The notes beneath the pieces were generated by a model. The model worked only from the letters and a program-made list of their open reading frames with translations, did not search any database and was not told where the DNA came from. Below are positions 1-13,000 of a DNA stretch of 64,000 nt, one piece after another (position 1 is the stretch's first letter; every line of letters begins with the position of its first letter). This DNA comes from Halichoerus grypus (lineage: Eukaryota; Chordata; Mammalia; Carnivora; Phocidae): contig NC_135723.1 in assembly GCF_964656455.1 (NCBI RefSeq), forward strand, positions 99,525,283-99,589,282, given 5' to 3'. The translations under genes were made by a program, and so were the position numbers.

Positions 1-2811
1 AAATTTCAGAACAGCCTAAGATTTGTGCCTGAACCATGTTTCTTAGAAGGAGTCATTTACATCAAATTTTTCCGTATTTCCAAGCTAATAAGCTGATTTT
101 TCCGTTCCTGGTGTCTCATATTCTTGACAGTCCTCAGCAGAATAGATCACAGCACTTTCCGGAAGTGTTATGGAGCTTCAGAAAGTGCCAGTGGATCTCA
201 GGTTTCATTTCCTCAGTTGTGAGATGATGGTGCTGTAATGCAGCTTTCTTGAGCCATCAGAGTGTATGTTCACCCCTTCTGACTCTCCCCAGGGGCAATG
301 GGCAGAGTGAGGAACTCTGTAGATCCCTGAGCGCTGAGCACCACATACAGACAAGGACAGCCTCTTGCTGCTTGTTCTGCTTTTAGGGACCTTGGCTACC
401 ATGTGTTCTTTTGTCGGGGACATTCGGTCAGAGGAGAGTATGAGTGTGGTCCTACTCCTCAGTGGCTTTGCAGTTAGACATAACTCCCTTTCCCTTTAGA
501 AATTGCAAATTTTCATCTGCAAAATGAGGCTGGTGAAAGGAAAAAAGTGAGCCTCTAGAAATTAAAAAAAAAAAAAAATCATAAAACTTGTGACACATTT
601 CTTCTGCCAGAATTCTCTATCTCTGGCTTCTATCCAGGCAAAGCCACATAAGACCCCTAAATCAAAGCAGAGACATTTCTTGTTGAAACTTGATGGAACT
701 CGATTTGTGTTACTCTTGCTGGGAGCCTGAGGTGGGAAACAAAGACAGCCCTAAGTCTTGGGCAGTAAAGCTGTTTATTCCTATACTCTGTTTCCCCTGA
801 ATCTTTCCAAGATGCCTGGAAACAAGGTCTGCAAGTACTTAGAACACTTTCTTGATGAAATGATAACAGAGAGACCCATTTTTTCCTTATCACCTAGCCC
901 AACCTTCACCCAGCCTAGCTCTGCCTAAACACACTAGGAAAGTGTTACCCCAGCTAGCTTTGCTCCTGGGAAGGCTCTGTCTGAACATGCTCTTTAGAAT
1001 GATTGCATTTATGAAACATCTGCTCTGTGACATTCACAATACCAGGGGTCATGGGAGACCTAAGAAATGGGTGTGAGACGTAGTCTGCTGCCGTAATTTA
1101 TAGTCTGAAGGTGATGAAAAAATCCCAGTATAGAACAAACCAAGACAACTGACGAACAGAACCCTGGCACGTTGGGATTAAGAGCTTTCTAGCTAGAATC
1201 TGGACCCGTACCACGCGTAAACGGGGGGGTTCTGGGGCTCCCAAAGCCAGGGTTCCAGCTTCACTGCTGACCCACTAGGAACTTGGTGTGAGACCCAGCT
1301 CTGGTTTGCACCTTGGTCTAATTAAGAGGGAGAAGAATCAAAGTACTATCTTTAGGTGGTGAGCTCCCTTTTCTGGAGGCATTTAAGCATTTGCCAGGGT
1401 GTGCTTGAAAGGGATTCCTAACATGAGGTGTGATGTTGGTCTAGATAACATCAGAAATTCTTTTTTTTTAAGTCAAAGATTTAATGAGGACACAGAGCTT
1501 ATTAATGAAAGAGACCTGTGGGTTAAAAGGCTGCAGATGGAGCCCACAGTCCTTTCTGCAAGGAACTGTAGCCAGCAGGGGCCCAAACTTTGTCAGGCTG
1601 TGAACACGGTTCAAATACCAATGAGGCCAGAGCCACGAAGCTCAGTGAAAGGGAATGGGCAGGGCCATGCCGGAAAGATGCAAGTAGGTGTTCTCCTAAT
1701 CCTCAGCCCCATACACACCAGGGGGTTTCAGCTGTGCATTCTGGCCTCCTTTCCCGGCACCCATCCTCTACCATGTAGAACTCCAGGCCAGCTCTAGAGT
1801 TTGTTTGCTTAAGATTCAAGGGTGGATACATAAAATGCGCTCAGTGGAAAAGTTAAGTCGAACCGGGAAGGTTTCAGCGTGCGGAGAAACTTGGTCCATC
1901 GAAGGCTCCTGAGAGAAACCATGCATTTAACTGCAGTTGAAGTACCTGAGGATTGGTTGTCAGGACAAGGCAGGAAAGAGGAGAACCCAGGAATGTGCCC
2001 TTCATCAGTCTGCCCCTGGGCTAAGAAGTCTGTCACACACAAATAGGCCTATCTCCTCGGAGTAGACCCAGATGTGGACTGTAACCAGATTCACTCTTTG
2101 CTTACTAAGTTTTTCATTGTCACCATTAGATGAGCCTCTGTTTCAGCCACAGATGTGAAAATAAATGAAGTTGATTGCTTATCTAGAAAGTGAGAGGTCT
2201 CTGATCCTTTTTGCTGGATATTCGATATTGGAAACACCATAGCTGGGCTCTGGCTAGAGCAGTGCTTTACGTAACTTTCTTGTCATTAATAATAAGGACT
2301 GCAAAGTTCCGGTGGGGGAGATTCTGCGGGGCTTCTTTTTGGAGCATTTTGGAGAGACTTGGGTGACCATGCCTATCCCAACCAGGATCAGACCCTACGG
2401 CTTATTGGGGAATAACAAATGTTCACTGTCTCAGTTCCTTTATCCATTCCAAATGGGATGGAACACCCAGTTTCTGCTCACGGTTTTCTCTTAGGAGAGT
2501 CAGAATACCCCAGTCCTTCTCCCCACCTATCACCCCATATCGCAGCTTCCTAGACAACAAAGAGGTGTCTGAGGGCTGCTCAGCAATGAGTAAAAGCCAG
2601 TCTTTCCCCACATGGCTTACAGATGAGGAACTCTTTGTCATCAGATTTGTTTTTTCTATGTGTTTGGTGGACGCCTCGACCCTGTTCTGTTTACTCTACA
2701 AAGGAAGCACTCACTTCTCACAGGGCCTATATACAAGACAGTCTTAGACTAGGGAAGTGTCAGACTCTTAGCAGCAAAAGGACCTCAAGTGAGATCAAAC
2801 TGGTAGGCAGT
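1..2811. other. Intergenic DNA, nothing recognised
   Basis: No open reading frame here has splice-site, family or repeat support. By synteny with the human cluster this should lie between ZNF398 and ZNF282, so a 3' UTR of ZNF398 could reach in, but nothing in the sequence proves that. Confidence 0.6.
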
Positions 2812-2838
2812 GGAGGAGGAGGAGGAGGAGGAGGAGGA
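2812..2838. repeat. (GGA)n simple repeat
   Basis: About nine consecutive gga triplets. It gives a poly-Gly run in one frame and a poly-Pro run on the other strand, both artefacts of the repeat. Confidence 0.95.
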
Positions 2839-2877
2839 TTGGGGAGTGCAAAGAACCTGAACTTAAGGACACATGTG

Positions 2878-3070
2878 GGTGAGTACAGCGTCATGGGCCT
2901 AGACTCTGAGTCAGACCTGTATTCAGGTCCTGGCATCATCAGATGTAACATATGTTACTTAACCATCAGGAGCCTAGTTTACTTATCTGTAAAGTGGTGA
3001 GAACGAGATCTGTGTCTCAGCGGGAAAGGAAGCCAGTGTGAAGTCCTTAGCGCAGAGCCGGACACAGAAG
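2878..3070 (+). repeat. MIR SINE relic
   Basis: A diverged MIR: a gactctgagtcagacctg-like tRNA-derived part is followed by cttatctgtaaagtggtgag and an agcgcagagccggacac-like 3' part. It is old, as shown by many mismatches and no target duplication. Confidence 0.6.
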
Positions 3071-5181
3071 GCGTCACAACGACAGCTATCACCAAAGGTG
3101 TCCGGGCCTGACCAGAGAGACGGTCACATCCGGGCTACTCTACGGAAGCGCATGATTGCTGGATGTCTCAGCTTTTTGCCTGCCATCTTTTGCTTCCGTT
3201 TAACCTGTTCTTGTATCCTATCTTTTCTGTACTTGTGGCTCCCACAAGTTTCTATGTACCATGACACCATGTGGCTCTGATTCTTTTGGTGTTCTTCAGA
3301 TTCTGAAGCAGGGGGTCTGGCCCAGCTCCTCTTCCTATACCAGGTCACACAAGTTTCCAGCCAACCCTTGGATTGGCGGCCCTCGGGTTACAGGCTCATC
3401 TTGGGTCAGCTGTAGTCAGGAGGAAAGGGCCTGTGTTCCTGTGGGCCCAGTAGATTCACTTGGGAATGGCAAATGGTAGCCCAGATTGCACTTCTGGTAC
3501 AGTAGGATAGGCGAAAATCTGTTTCCCCACCTGTGACAGGGTTCCTTCAAAGACTTCTACTTCATTAGGACTATCATAGACCAGAGCTTATTGTCCTTAG
3601 CATAAAGGACCTGGAAGGTACTATTTATGTATCTTGCAAAAGGAGCAATCTCTCACTTTCTAGGGTGTTACTCCTCCCTTTATGACCCTTCTCTAGTTTC
3701 TTTTTAAACGTGTAACTCTGGCCATGATCACATCCACATCCACAATGACTTTTGTCAACTTGGTCAAGTTGCCTCTTCAAAACAAGAAAGTATTTCACCC
3801 CTAGGACCAATCAACCACTGAAGAAGGCAGATCAATACAGCCCAGTCAGAGAAGCCTCGAAAGCAGTGTGCTGCCACGCTCTCAAACATTGCCAGGTACA
3901 TTTAAAATATTTGATAAAAACCTCATTGATCTGTGTGGCTTTGTGTTTGTTTATCAGCAAAGCCAGTATTTATTGTAAAATCTTGAGACCGGTCCAAAAA
4001 AGTAAGCTACCCAAGAACAGAGGCCATGTCTTGTTTTGTATCCCTCATGGGCCCGGTGCTGGAGGGATGTGGGTGCTCAGTGCATGATTGCATAGTGGGA
4101 AGACCACCGGAGTAGGGGTGAAGAACTGGATTCTGGTCCTAGCCGAACACTGTCTACCTACTTGATACAGAGCAAGGCACTAAATTTGTGTAGATCTCAT
4201 TTTCCTAATTCCTATAGAACATGATGGTAATATCCAATCCCTTCCAGCTCTAAAATCCTGGAATTTAAGAATTTATGTCTGGGTCCTGTTTTCCTTGTCT
4301 GGTTTCTCCCCACATTCTGCCCTATTGAGAGATTGCTTTGACACAGCAGAATAAACACCTTGGAGAGGTATGCATTTTTAGAATCTCATTCTAACCATAT
4401 TATCATTACTCCAAAGCCACACAAACTGACAGAGTTTTAGCAAAACTATAAAATGTTTTAAATATGCACTATGCATTTCATTGCATTTTTTTAAAGCATA
4501 GGAAAATAAAAAGACCTACCAAAATAATAATGATGGTTCTAGGGTACTGGGGTCATTCAGTGGTTATTTTTCCCTTGTGTTTATAATGTAAAATATTTAT
4601 ATACAGCATTTATAATACTTTATAAGAATAAGGATTATTGAAATGGAAAAGTTCTTGGAAAGGACTCAGGAGGCCAGAGTTTTTTAATCTTGCTTCGATT
4701 TTTCTCATTCCTAGCATGAGGATAATACCCACTTGATCAACTTTACATAGGTGTTGGGACGCTCAAATGAGGATAGGTCTTCAAAAGTGCTTTGAAACGT
4801 ATCGCAGGCCTGTGAAAGTGTTGACATAGTCAATGCAGAATTATTGACCGGTTAAACAATTTCCTGGATGTTGTTAGTGCTTCTCTTCATTCAAGACTGG
4901 GCAGTGGTCCTTCCTTTGCTTCTAGTTTGCTTGCCTGTGCTAGGGAGAAGCTAGCCCTAGATTGTCATTTGGGGAGCAATAGGACAACAGCAGTGTGTGT
5001 GAGCAGAGATCGAAAGCAAAGTGCTGCAGAAAGTGTCGGGTCAACCTATTTAACGCATTGTCTTCTACCAGCAACTTATTATGCAAGATAACCAGTTTTA
5101 TGTACCTGTGGAATTATAACAAGTTAAGAAGGCAGGCATGTTACTGGAGAGTTTGGGTTAAGCAAGCAGAAAGTACAGAAA

Positions 5182-5184
<3 letters not shown>
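3071..5184. other. Intergenic DNA with weak MIR-like relics
   Basis: No gene seen. Faint MIR-like similarity occurs around 4100-4240 and 4675-4830 (for example agcatgaggataataccc). The rest, including the AT-rich part at 4380-4640, is unassigned. Confidence 0.45.
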
Positions 5185-5233
<49 letters not shown>

Positions 5234-5246
5234 TGTGTGTGTGTGT
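5185..5246. repeat. (GT)n microsatellite
   Basis: About 30 gt units with one interrupting at. Likely length-polymorphic. Confidence 0.97.
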
Positions 5247-5449
5247 TAGTTCTTGGCTTTGAATTATAGTTTTAAAAAATTGTGTAAGAGAAACAATATC
5301 TACAAGCCAACCTCACTGAATAAACAGCAAGATAAAAACAATGAACAATTATTAAATCAATCCTATATTTAACAGCCGCTAAGTAATAATTCAGGATGTT
5401 CATTTCTGCATGGTGATCCCGTGAGGCTGGGACAAGCACATGGGGAGGG

Positions 5450-5600
5450 TTCTTGGCTGAACATTAGAATCACTTGGGGAACTTAGAGAAAAATATTTAT
5501 GCCAGGGCCCACCCTGGCATGATCTAATTTGCCTGGGGCGGAGCCTGGGCATTTTGTTTGTTTTAAGTTCCCCCACGTGATTCTAATGTGCCTGCAAGTT
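5450..5600 (+). repeat. MER5-like hAT DNA transposon relic
   Basis: Matches the MER5-type pattern: gaacattagaatcacttggg, then an accctggcatgatc-like centre, ggggcggagcctgggcat, and a closing cacgtgattctaatgtg. The ends are degraded. Confidence 0.55.
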
Positions 5601-7061
5601 TAGAAGATCAGAGAATGAGAAAGTGAGTTACTGGACTGGAAATGACCAGTTAGCCTGCTTTACTGGAGCAGGGGGCTGTGGACTGGAGATTAATAAAAGG
5701 CAGATGAATCCACCATGGGACGTCATAATTTAGTAGGAAATAAGGCTATGAGAATTGCTGTTGAAAAAGTTCTGACTGATCTCCGTAGTTAAGTTAGGAC
5801 CTCTAGAGGCTGTGGGAAAAGCAGCATTCAGTTCAGCTGTGCCCACCGCAGGCGCTGTCCAGAGACACATGGTCTGTGAAACACGGGCAGGATCCTGGAT
5901 GCGCACAGACGGGAGCCGCACGGGTTCCTGCGCTGTACCCTGACTTCTATTTTGGTGACGCTAGCAGTTTGCTGAAGAATGAAGAGGGACCGTGGTGATG
6001 TCATTACCAGCTTGGATTTAACAATAACATGTGGTTTCACACCCTATTTGTTGCATTTAGAAAAACCAGTATTATTCTGTATGCACTCCGGACTTCATTT
6101 TGAATGAATTTTGGCCATTTTTAGTAATCAAATCCACACTTAAAAATCGAAGGGATACCCATTGAGAAGATTCAAGAGAACATAGTGCAATTGTTAATTC
6201 CCAACACAAAACCTGTCTGCACATACAGGGTTTCTAAGCCCCAGTTACCCATTGCTGTAGAACTCTTGAGTAGCTAACTCGCTTAGTCACTCAAGCAATT
6301 ACATGTTTATTAAGATTGAGCAAAAGTACCACACAGTCATTAAGAACTGAAGAAAAGCCAACAAACTTCACTTGTCTACTCTGTCAAGACTTGTGAAAAA
6401 GGTGATGAAATGCCTATTAAAGTAGGCTGAGAATAAACTCAGGAGGGAAAAAGTAGTATTTTCTCTAAACTTTCTGAAAAGCAGGAATTTTCAGAAGTTA
6501 GTGGGAAAGAGGGAAAATGTATGTGTGCGGGTGTGTATGTACATGCACACGCACACTTAAGTTTGAATAAAAATATTGGCAAAAGGTGGATCTGAAAAGG
6601 CAAGCATGTTGAAGACTCATTAGCAAGAGCAAACTGACCTAAAAACTGTGTGATACAAAATATTGTACTGTGATCCCCACATCAACACTTTCTCCCTCTT
6701 CCATTGTCTGATTTTTAGTCACACTTAGGATGCCAGTGACTTGGCCACCTACAGGTTACCCTTCCTTTGGAGGTTGACATAACTTAGATCCTCAAGTGAA
6801 GACAGGAAGTTGGAACCACAGACATGCCAGTGGATGAGGGGAGCTGAAGCTGCTCTCCTTTCTCCGTCCTATGGATTACACTGTTGTCCTTATTAAGCCT
6901 GCTTGTTAAATTAGGCATGGGAGACACCGAGATAGCAGTGCTAATCTGGTTACCCTGTTCACTTAGCTGAGTGAATCTGGAGGTTTCCTTTCTCAAATAA
7001 AGCTTGCAGTTGTTGGTGGGGCATGGAGTGCACAGGAGCACCAGGAAGACTTAAGAAACGA
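5601..7061. other. Intergenic DNA, nothing recognised
   Basis: No gene, RNA or repeat family could be supported in this stretch. Confidence 0.5.
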
Positions 7062-7512
7062 TGGACACAGGTATTGGGGTTCTCCAGAGAAACGGAACTA
7101 AAATGATATACAGAGATATATGAAAGGAGATTTATTCTAGGAATTAGCTCATGTAATTATGGAGGTCAAGAAGTTCCATGGTCTGCCATTGCAAGCTGGG
7201 GAACCAGGAAAGCCAGTGGTGTAAGGCCCAAGAACCAGGACAGTTGGCATCCAAAGGCAGGAGGAGATAGATGTCTCAGCTCCAGGGAGGAGCTAATCTG
7301 CCCCTCCTTGGCCTTTTTGTTCTATTCAGGCCCTCAAGGGATTGGGTGATGCTCACTCACATTTGTGAGGGCACCTTCTCCAGTCTACCGATTCAAATGC
7401 TAATTTCTTCAGGAAACACCCTCACAGACACACCCAGAAAAGTGTTCTACCAGCCAACTGGTCATCCCTTGGCCCAGTCAAACTGATGCATAAAATTAAC
7501 CATCACGACACA
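7062..7512 (-). repeat. MaLR-type solo LTR relic (antisense)
   Basis: Read on the minus strand this runs from a tgttaattttatgcatcag-like 5' end through an aataaat-containing region to a gttctccagagaaac-like 3' end. That is the layout of a mammalian MaLR/MLT1-type LTR. A paralogous copy lies at 22447-23021. No internal retroviral genes are present. Confidence 0.55.
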
Positions 7513-8934
7513 TAAGTGTTCTGGCATTTCTGCATCCCCTCTCCTCTGGCCTCTCTCACATCCTCTGGTTCAGCATCTGTCACTTCAAATACCCTGTCCA
7601 GAGCCATAGCTATAGAATTCCTAGTGAGGAGATGAAAAGCAGCTCCCTCCTGAGGCATGGAGGGGCAGTCCTGGGTCCTTCCCTTTCAGGAGATGTTTAT
7701 TAACGATGATACTTGACATCTTATAATCCACATTACCCAGCTGCTGACTCTGCTCCTCAGTAATTCAGGTAACTGCCTCACAATTACCCCGTGATTCAGA
7801 GAAACGAGCCTAGTGACCCGGCAGCTCTCCCAGGACAGGACCTCTCCCTCCCTAGCACAGCTCCCAGCCCCGCCAGTCCCTCAGTCACTGGAGTACCCAT
7901 CAGAGGGTCCACGGCCAGTGCAGCTACAACAGCCCCCTCCCCACACCCTTCCTGTTTTCCTTCTGGGAGGTGTCCCCTAATCCCCCCATTCACGTCTCCC
8001 CCTGCCGCAGCCACTAACCCGTTTTTGTGGCCTATGGTTGCTAGGCATGGCAGTTACGAAACCATGCTAGTACAGTGCAACTGTGCATTTAAATTCTGTT
8101 TGAGTTGAGTCGCTTTGCGCATGTCATAGCAGTGAACACAGCCTCTGGCCCTGGGCAGCCACTCTGGCTGCAGGGGTTTCAAGTGTGGCTGGCTTTGTGA
8201 AAATGCACCCTCTGTGAAGGGAGAAACGTGCAGCGGATATGCTATGATGGTGACTTATTGTGTAAGCCAGTTATTATAACTAGTATTATAACTAGTTTAA
8301 TGCTTAAGGGGAGTAGTTTTAACTGCCTTTTACTGAAAAGATGGCTTAAACCTTTGGGGCTAACCCAGCCTCTCCCACTTTTAGGAAAGCGGGATGATTG
8401 ATGATTGGTGGGTCAGAATATGTGCTCTGATGTGTGTCACTCGTGGAAATGAATTTACCTGGAACTTTTCACACTCTGCTTATCTGGTTCCCCTAACAAC
8501 AGTGGACATGATATTTACAAACAAGGGACAGCCTGTGGCCAGGGAATGGAGGGAAGGAGATCACTAGCTTCTGGGAACATAACCTTCAGCAGCCTGTAAG
8601 CTCCTTGAGGATAAGACGGTCCACAAGATACTCCTTCTGTATCCAGGAAGGATGCCTAACAGAGAAAGCACTTGATAATTGTTCTGAATATGTTGCTTTA
8701 AGCACATGTCTCACTTGGGGGGATAATGCCTTTTATTTTACTAAGTGCAGTGAGACAGAAGGGTACCCGTCTGGGCTGATTCTGCGGCAGGTCTTCCTCT
8801 ACACAGGGCAGTAAGGAGCTCTGGAGTCTCTGTCTTAAGAAGATAGGACCCAGTCATTTAGGAAAGCAAAGTAGATACAATTTTAAGGATAATTATAAGA
8901 TTTACCTTTGGGGAGTAACTACCTTTGTTGGGGG
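7513..8934. other. Intergenic DNA, nothing recognised
   Basis: No gene seen. A small local tandem duplication (attataactagt) sits at about 8273-8296. The C-rich stretch at 7790-8030 has open frames on both strands but no supporting features. Confidence 0.5.
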
Positions 8935-9130
8935 CCTGCTATGTGCTAAGCACTGATCTCATCTCATTTGACTGTACAACTGGGGAGTAGACCTTATTTG
9001 CTTCATTTCTATTTGGAGAGACTGACGGAAGCTCAGAAGTTAAATTGCTCACAGTCACAGCTAGAGCGCTGTGATTTTGGAACTTAAACTCAGGTATATG
9101 CAAATGCAAAGCCCACCATCTAAGTGGTAC
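8935..9130 (-). repeat. MIR relic (antisense)
   Basis: Minus-oriented MIR: gcctgctatgtgctaagcac, a degraded centre, then the reverse of the tRNA-derived part. It is followed at 9128-9180 by a separate + oriented MIR/L2-type tail (cctggcacatagtagctgct). Confidence 0.75.
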
Positions 9131-9752
9131 CTGGCACATAGTAGCTGCTCAGTAAATATTTGTGGAATGAATGAGTGAATTTCCCCGCCCTCACCCTATC
9201 TTCTGCATCAGCCTACCCGAGCCTTCCCCTGGTTCCTCCTCTGATTTGGCTTAATGTTTCAAAGTGACGTTGACCTACATTTAAAGGTTTTGGAAGAGGC
9301 TGCTGCTGAAATGCGGTGCGCCTTACCTGGGAGGAGGAGTTCGGCCCTCTTCTGACACATTAGCCCAGATCCCTTCTGTAGCATCCAGACCAATGCGAAG
9401 ACCTGGAATTGGTCCCGGTGTATTTGGACTGGGGAGGGAGAGTGGGAGGTCAAGCCTGCAAAAGCGTGAGGGAAGGGCAAAGGCCAGAAGATAGAGTCCG
9501 CAGACACAATTAGTCTTGCAAATTTTTCAAAAGGGTCAGGCACCATTTTCCTTTGGGATAGCCCAATACATATTTGCAGAATTAACAGAAATCGGGACCT
9601 GGCATTGTTTGGGACTTTGGGGCAGGCCATCCCACACGGAGGGCTCTGACGAGCATATCCTCCCAGGGCCACTTTGGGGGCGGCGGTGGGAGTGGCCTGG
9701 GCCCCGAAGTGGCCCCCGCCGGTCCCCGCAGGCGGGCAGGAGCTCGGAGACC

Positions 9753-9757
9753 ATTGG
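9753..9757 (-). promoter_or_regulatory. Inverted CCAAT (NF-Y-type) box
   Basis: ccattggctgg is a good NF-Y context. It is 160 bases upstream of the ZNF282 start codon, inside the CpG island. Confidence 0.5.
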
Positions 9758-9916
9758 CTGGCGAGCTGGCTGCGCAGGGGCGGGGAGCGCCGCCGAAGGG
9801 GACTGTTTGCTCCTACGGGCTGTAGATGGAGCTGTCCGGCCCCGGCGAGGGGGAAGGCGCCTGGAAAACGTTCTTCTTCTCCCTGGCCGGCCCGAGCGGG
9901 GAACAGCACTCCCAGG

Positions 9917-10081
9917 ATGCAGTTTGTGTCAACACGGCCGCAGCCTCAGCAGCTGGGCATCCAGGGCCTGGGGCTGGACAGCGGGAGCTGGAGCTGGGCC
10001 CAGGCTCTGCCCCCGGAGGAGGTCTGCCACCAGGAGCCGGCGCTGCGCGGGGAAATGGCCGAGGGAATGCCGCCCATGCAG
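9917..10081 (+). CDS. ZNF282: ZNF282 coding exon 1
   Basis: Starts at ATG in ccaggatgc and encodes [14 protein letters not shown] through GMPPMQ (55 residues), ending cag|gtgggt in phase 0. The internal Met47 in the block MAEGMPPMQ aligns with the start MAESAPAR of ZNF212, so the first 46 residues are an N-terminal extension of the shared family start. The frame stays open upstream to 9674, so a longer N terminus is not excluded by the sequence alone. Confidence 0.95.
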
Positions 10082-13000
10082 GTGGGTGCACCCCCGCCCA
10101 GCGCCATGGCCGCGCCGCCTGGCCGTGGGGGCGGGGCGCGGGGCTGCGGGGTTGGGGGTGCGGGCGCGGGGCTGCGGGCGCCGGGGGGCAGTGGGGGGGG
10201 CGCACGTCGGCGCCGGAGGGCCCTCGGTGTGCGGGCGCCGAATCGGAGGCCCGGGGTGGGCCGGGGCGCGGGCGGACTCGCGCGGCAGGCGGGGCGCAGC
10301 GGCCCCCAGCAGGCCCGGCCCCGAGTCCCGCGCCCGGCCCCGGCGCCCGAGCAGGCCCGGCCCGCGCGCGCCGCCGAGCAGCAGGCCCCGAGGCCGCGTG
10401 CTGCCCGGGCCCGGTGCCCGCGCCCAGAGGAGGCCCCGCGGGGAAGGCGGCGGGGACCTAGTGGAGCCGTGACCGCGGCACGCACCCCGGCCCGGGCTCC
10501 CCTTCGCGCACTTGTGCCCGGGCCCCGGCTGTGTGCGCACCGGAGTGCCCCATCGGGTTCACACCCTAGCCACCTGGACAAAAAGATTTGTATTAATGTT
10601 GTATTGCCATCTCTCACCAAGTACAACGTGTCATTCACTTTTCCTTTGCACCGGGTGTGACGGAGGAAGGGGGCCATTGAGCGGTGACTTTGCCGTTGGC
10701 AAACTTGGCTGCACACTGGAGTCACCTGAGCAGCTTTTAAGACTCCTGACGCCCAAACTTCGTCCCCAGCCAGTGAAATCGGCGTCTCTGGGTGGAGAGT
10801 AGACACCCGTCAGTTCTTGAAGCTTCGTAAGGATCTCAGTGTGCGCCCGAGTTTTGAGAGTCAGTGCTTTGGAGTTGTGTACCGTGTACAGCGTGAGGCG
10901 GTGGTGCTGATCGAGAGCGGAGTCGTGTTCCCCGGGCGAGTGTGGGAACTGACCCGGGGCTGGCCCCGCAGAAGCCCCCTCTGCTCCTAGCCTGCTTCTC
11001 CCCCGGCTCTGACCAGTGAGCCAGGAGTTGCTGTGTGGGATCATTTTTCAGCCTTACCTCTCCAGACCTTCCAAAAGTCATTTGGGCCTGGTGACGCTCT
11101 GAACTTCCACTGTCAGCCCTTGTCTCCTTCTCTGGGCCGTCAGGAGCAAGGCCTGCATGAGCTCAGATGGATGGCTTTGATGGAAACATGGTCTCTTTAC
11201 TTAGCAGGGTCTGGCACCCAGGGCCCTGCTCCCAGTATCCCACGTCTCGGAGCGAGTCCCTGGAAGCTGTGGGGTGTTCCTCTGTGGCTATCACAGCTGC
11301 TCTGAGTTAGGGCAGTTGGCGTGCGTGTCCCTGGCCTGCCCACGTCACCTCTCAGCAGCAGGCCTCCGCTTTGCCCAGCCCGAGGGCCTCGTCAGCAGCA
11401 ACAGGGAGGAAAGAAAATGACACCTGCCATCCCACATGGCCAGGAGAGTTGGTTATCAGCCCTGCTGTTGGCCAGGAAGCCCTGGGTACTGCTATACGGT
11501 ATGGGGACAGTTCCCAGGTCACCAGTGAACTGGGACCACCCTCTCTTGGTCATAGGGCTCAGCTCCCAACGCGGACCCATGGGGCCTCACCTTCCAGGGA
11601 CAGGAAGTGGACTAGAAAGTCTTCTCCTCTCAGGCATGTCCCCTCTTCGGTGAATGACGTTTTTTGGCAAACCTATTTTCATTTTAGAAAATATGAATCA
11701 GGAGTTGGATATGGAAAAAAGGCTGCTCATCTGCTCACTCAGGCTCTCTGGGGTCTCCCTTGGTCACAGCTGCCGGGTATGGGGGCAGCACTTACCTGAG
11801 CCGTGCTTTTGTTACGTGTAGCACCTAGCTCTGCTCCGGTGGGCGGTGACACCAGGAGCCGCGGAATGACCAGCCACATCTCTGTGCCGCAGTTCCATCA
11901 TCTTTAAAGCAGAGATAATCATTCTTGCCCTAACCTGCTTGGAGATTGCAGGGGAGATTAGGGTCAGGTGACTTAGGCCAGAATTCTTACTTTGAATCAG
12001 AAGGCACTAGGTGACTTTCGAGAGAGTTCATCGTCAGGTCTAGCCCCCGAGGAGACAGCTGCGCTGTGAAAGCGGCAGGTGACATTGCGGGCGGGGGTCT
12101 GCAGCCTTGGCTTACGAAGGGTCACGTGGGTAAACGAGTGACCGATCTTGATGGGAAGGTTGGCCGGGTGGCTCCTCGAGGTAGTGCTGGGGCCAGGAAT
12201 GAACACCATAGCCTGGGGGGGGGGCACGGTGGAGGGGCGAGAGTCTGCGGCATCTGGTTAGTTGTTCTCTGTTCCCAGGCCCCCCTCCCCGCCTCACATA
12301 GGCTCTCAGCCCCCGCTGTCACTTTCTCCCCCTGCACACAGGCTCAAGAGTGGGACATGGATGCCCGGCGACCGATGCCTTTCCAGTTCCCGCCCTTCCC
12401 AGACAGGGCACCTGTCTTCCCTGACCGCATGATGAGAGAGCCCCAGCTGCCCACGGCAGAGATCTCACTCTGGACCGTGGTGGCCGCCATCCAGGCCGTG
12501 GAAAGGAAGGTGGAGGCCCAGGCCAGCCAGCTGCTAAATCTGGAGGGGCGGACGGGGACGGCCGAGAAGAAGCTGGCCGACTGCGAGAAGACGGCCGTGG
12601 AGTTCAGCAACCACATGGAGAGCAAGTGGGCCGTGCTGGGGACCCTGCTGCAGGAGTACGGGCTGCTGCAGAGGCGGCTGGAGAACATGGAGAACCTGCT
12701 GAGGAACCGAAATTTCTGGGTCCTGAGACTGCCCCCAGGCAGCAAGGGGGAGGTCCCCAAGGTACGTGGTGGTCCCCAGGGACAGGGATGGAAGTGAGGA
12801 CCAGCACATGTCAACGAAACTCTCAATTTCATTTGGCCGGTCCTTCCCACAAAATTCTCTGGCTTCCTCTTGTATGATTTCAGTGTCTCTCTCTCTCTCT
12901 CTCTCTCTTTTTGTTTTTTGAGAGAGAGAGAGAGAGTGCGCACACGGGGGATGGGGGGAGCAGGGAGGGAGGGGCGGAGGAAGAGGGAGAGAATCTTAAG

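Larger units (their letters stand above)
9650..10560 (+). promoter_or_regulatory. ZNF282: CpG island promoter of ZNF282
   Basis: A dense run of CpG and GC-box-like motifs surrounds coding exon 1 of ZNF282. An inverted CCAAT box (attgg at 9753-9757) and a gggg cgggg GC box just after it lie upstream of the start codon at 9917. The layout fits a TATA-less promoter with initiation roughly between 9780 and 9900. The exact transcription start cannot be read. Confidence 0.8.
9826..12424 (+). other. Candidate overlapping upstream ORF in the ZNF282 leader
   Basis: An ATG at 9826 (MELSGPGEG...) lies 91 bases before the ZNF282 start in another frame. After splicing 10081 to 12342 the frame closes at TGA 12422-12424, giving about 112 codons that overlap the ZNF282 start. 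Context is weak to moderate (t at -3, g at +4). It matters only if transcription starts upstream of 9826. Confidence 0.3.

Noticed and set aside
1..5000. 3' UTR of ZNF398
   Set aside because: Expected nearby by synteny, and AATAAA-like words exist (for example near 4351), but no coding end or other proof is in the window.
5185..5246. Repeated CV-type peptides and the THTH-type peptides at 24.6 kb
   Set aside because: Translations of GT/CA microsatellites.
9259..9909. 216-residue antisense open frame upstream of ZNF282
   Set aside because: No recognisable domain. It ends in the promoter CpG island and is explained by GC-rich composition.
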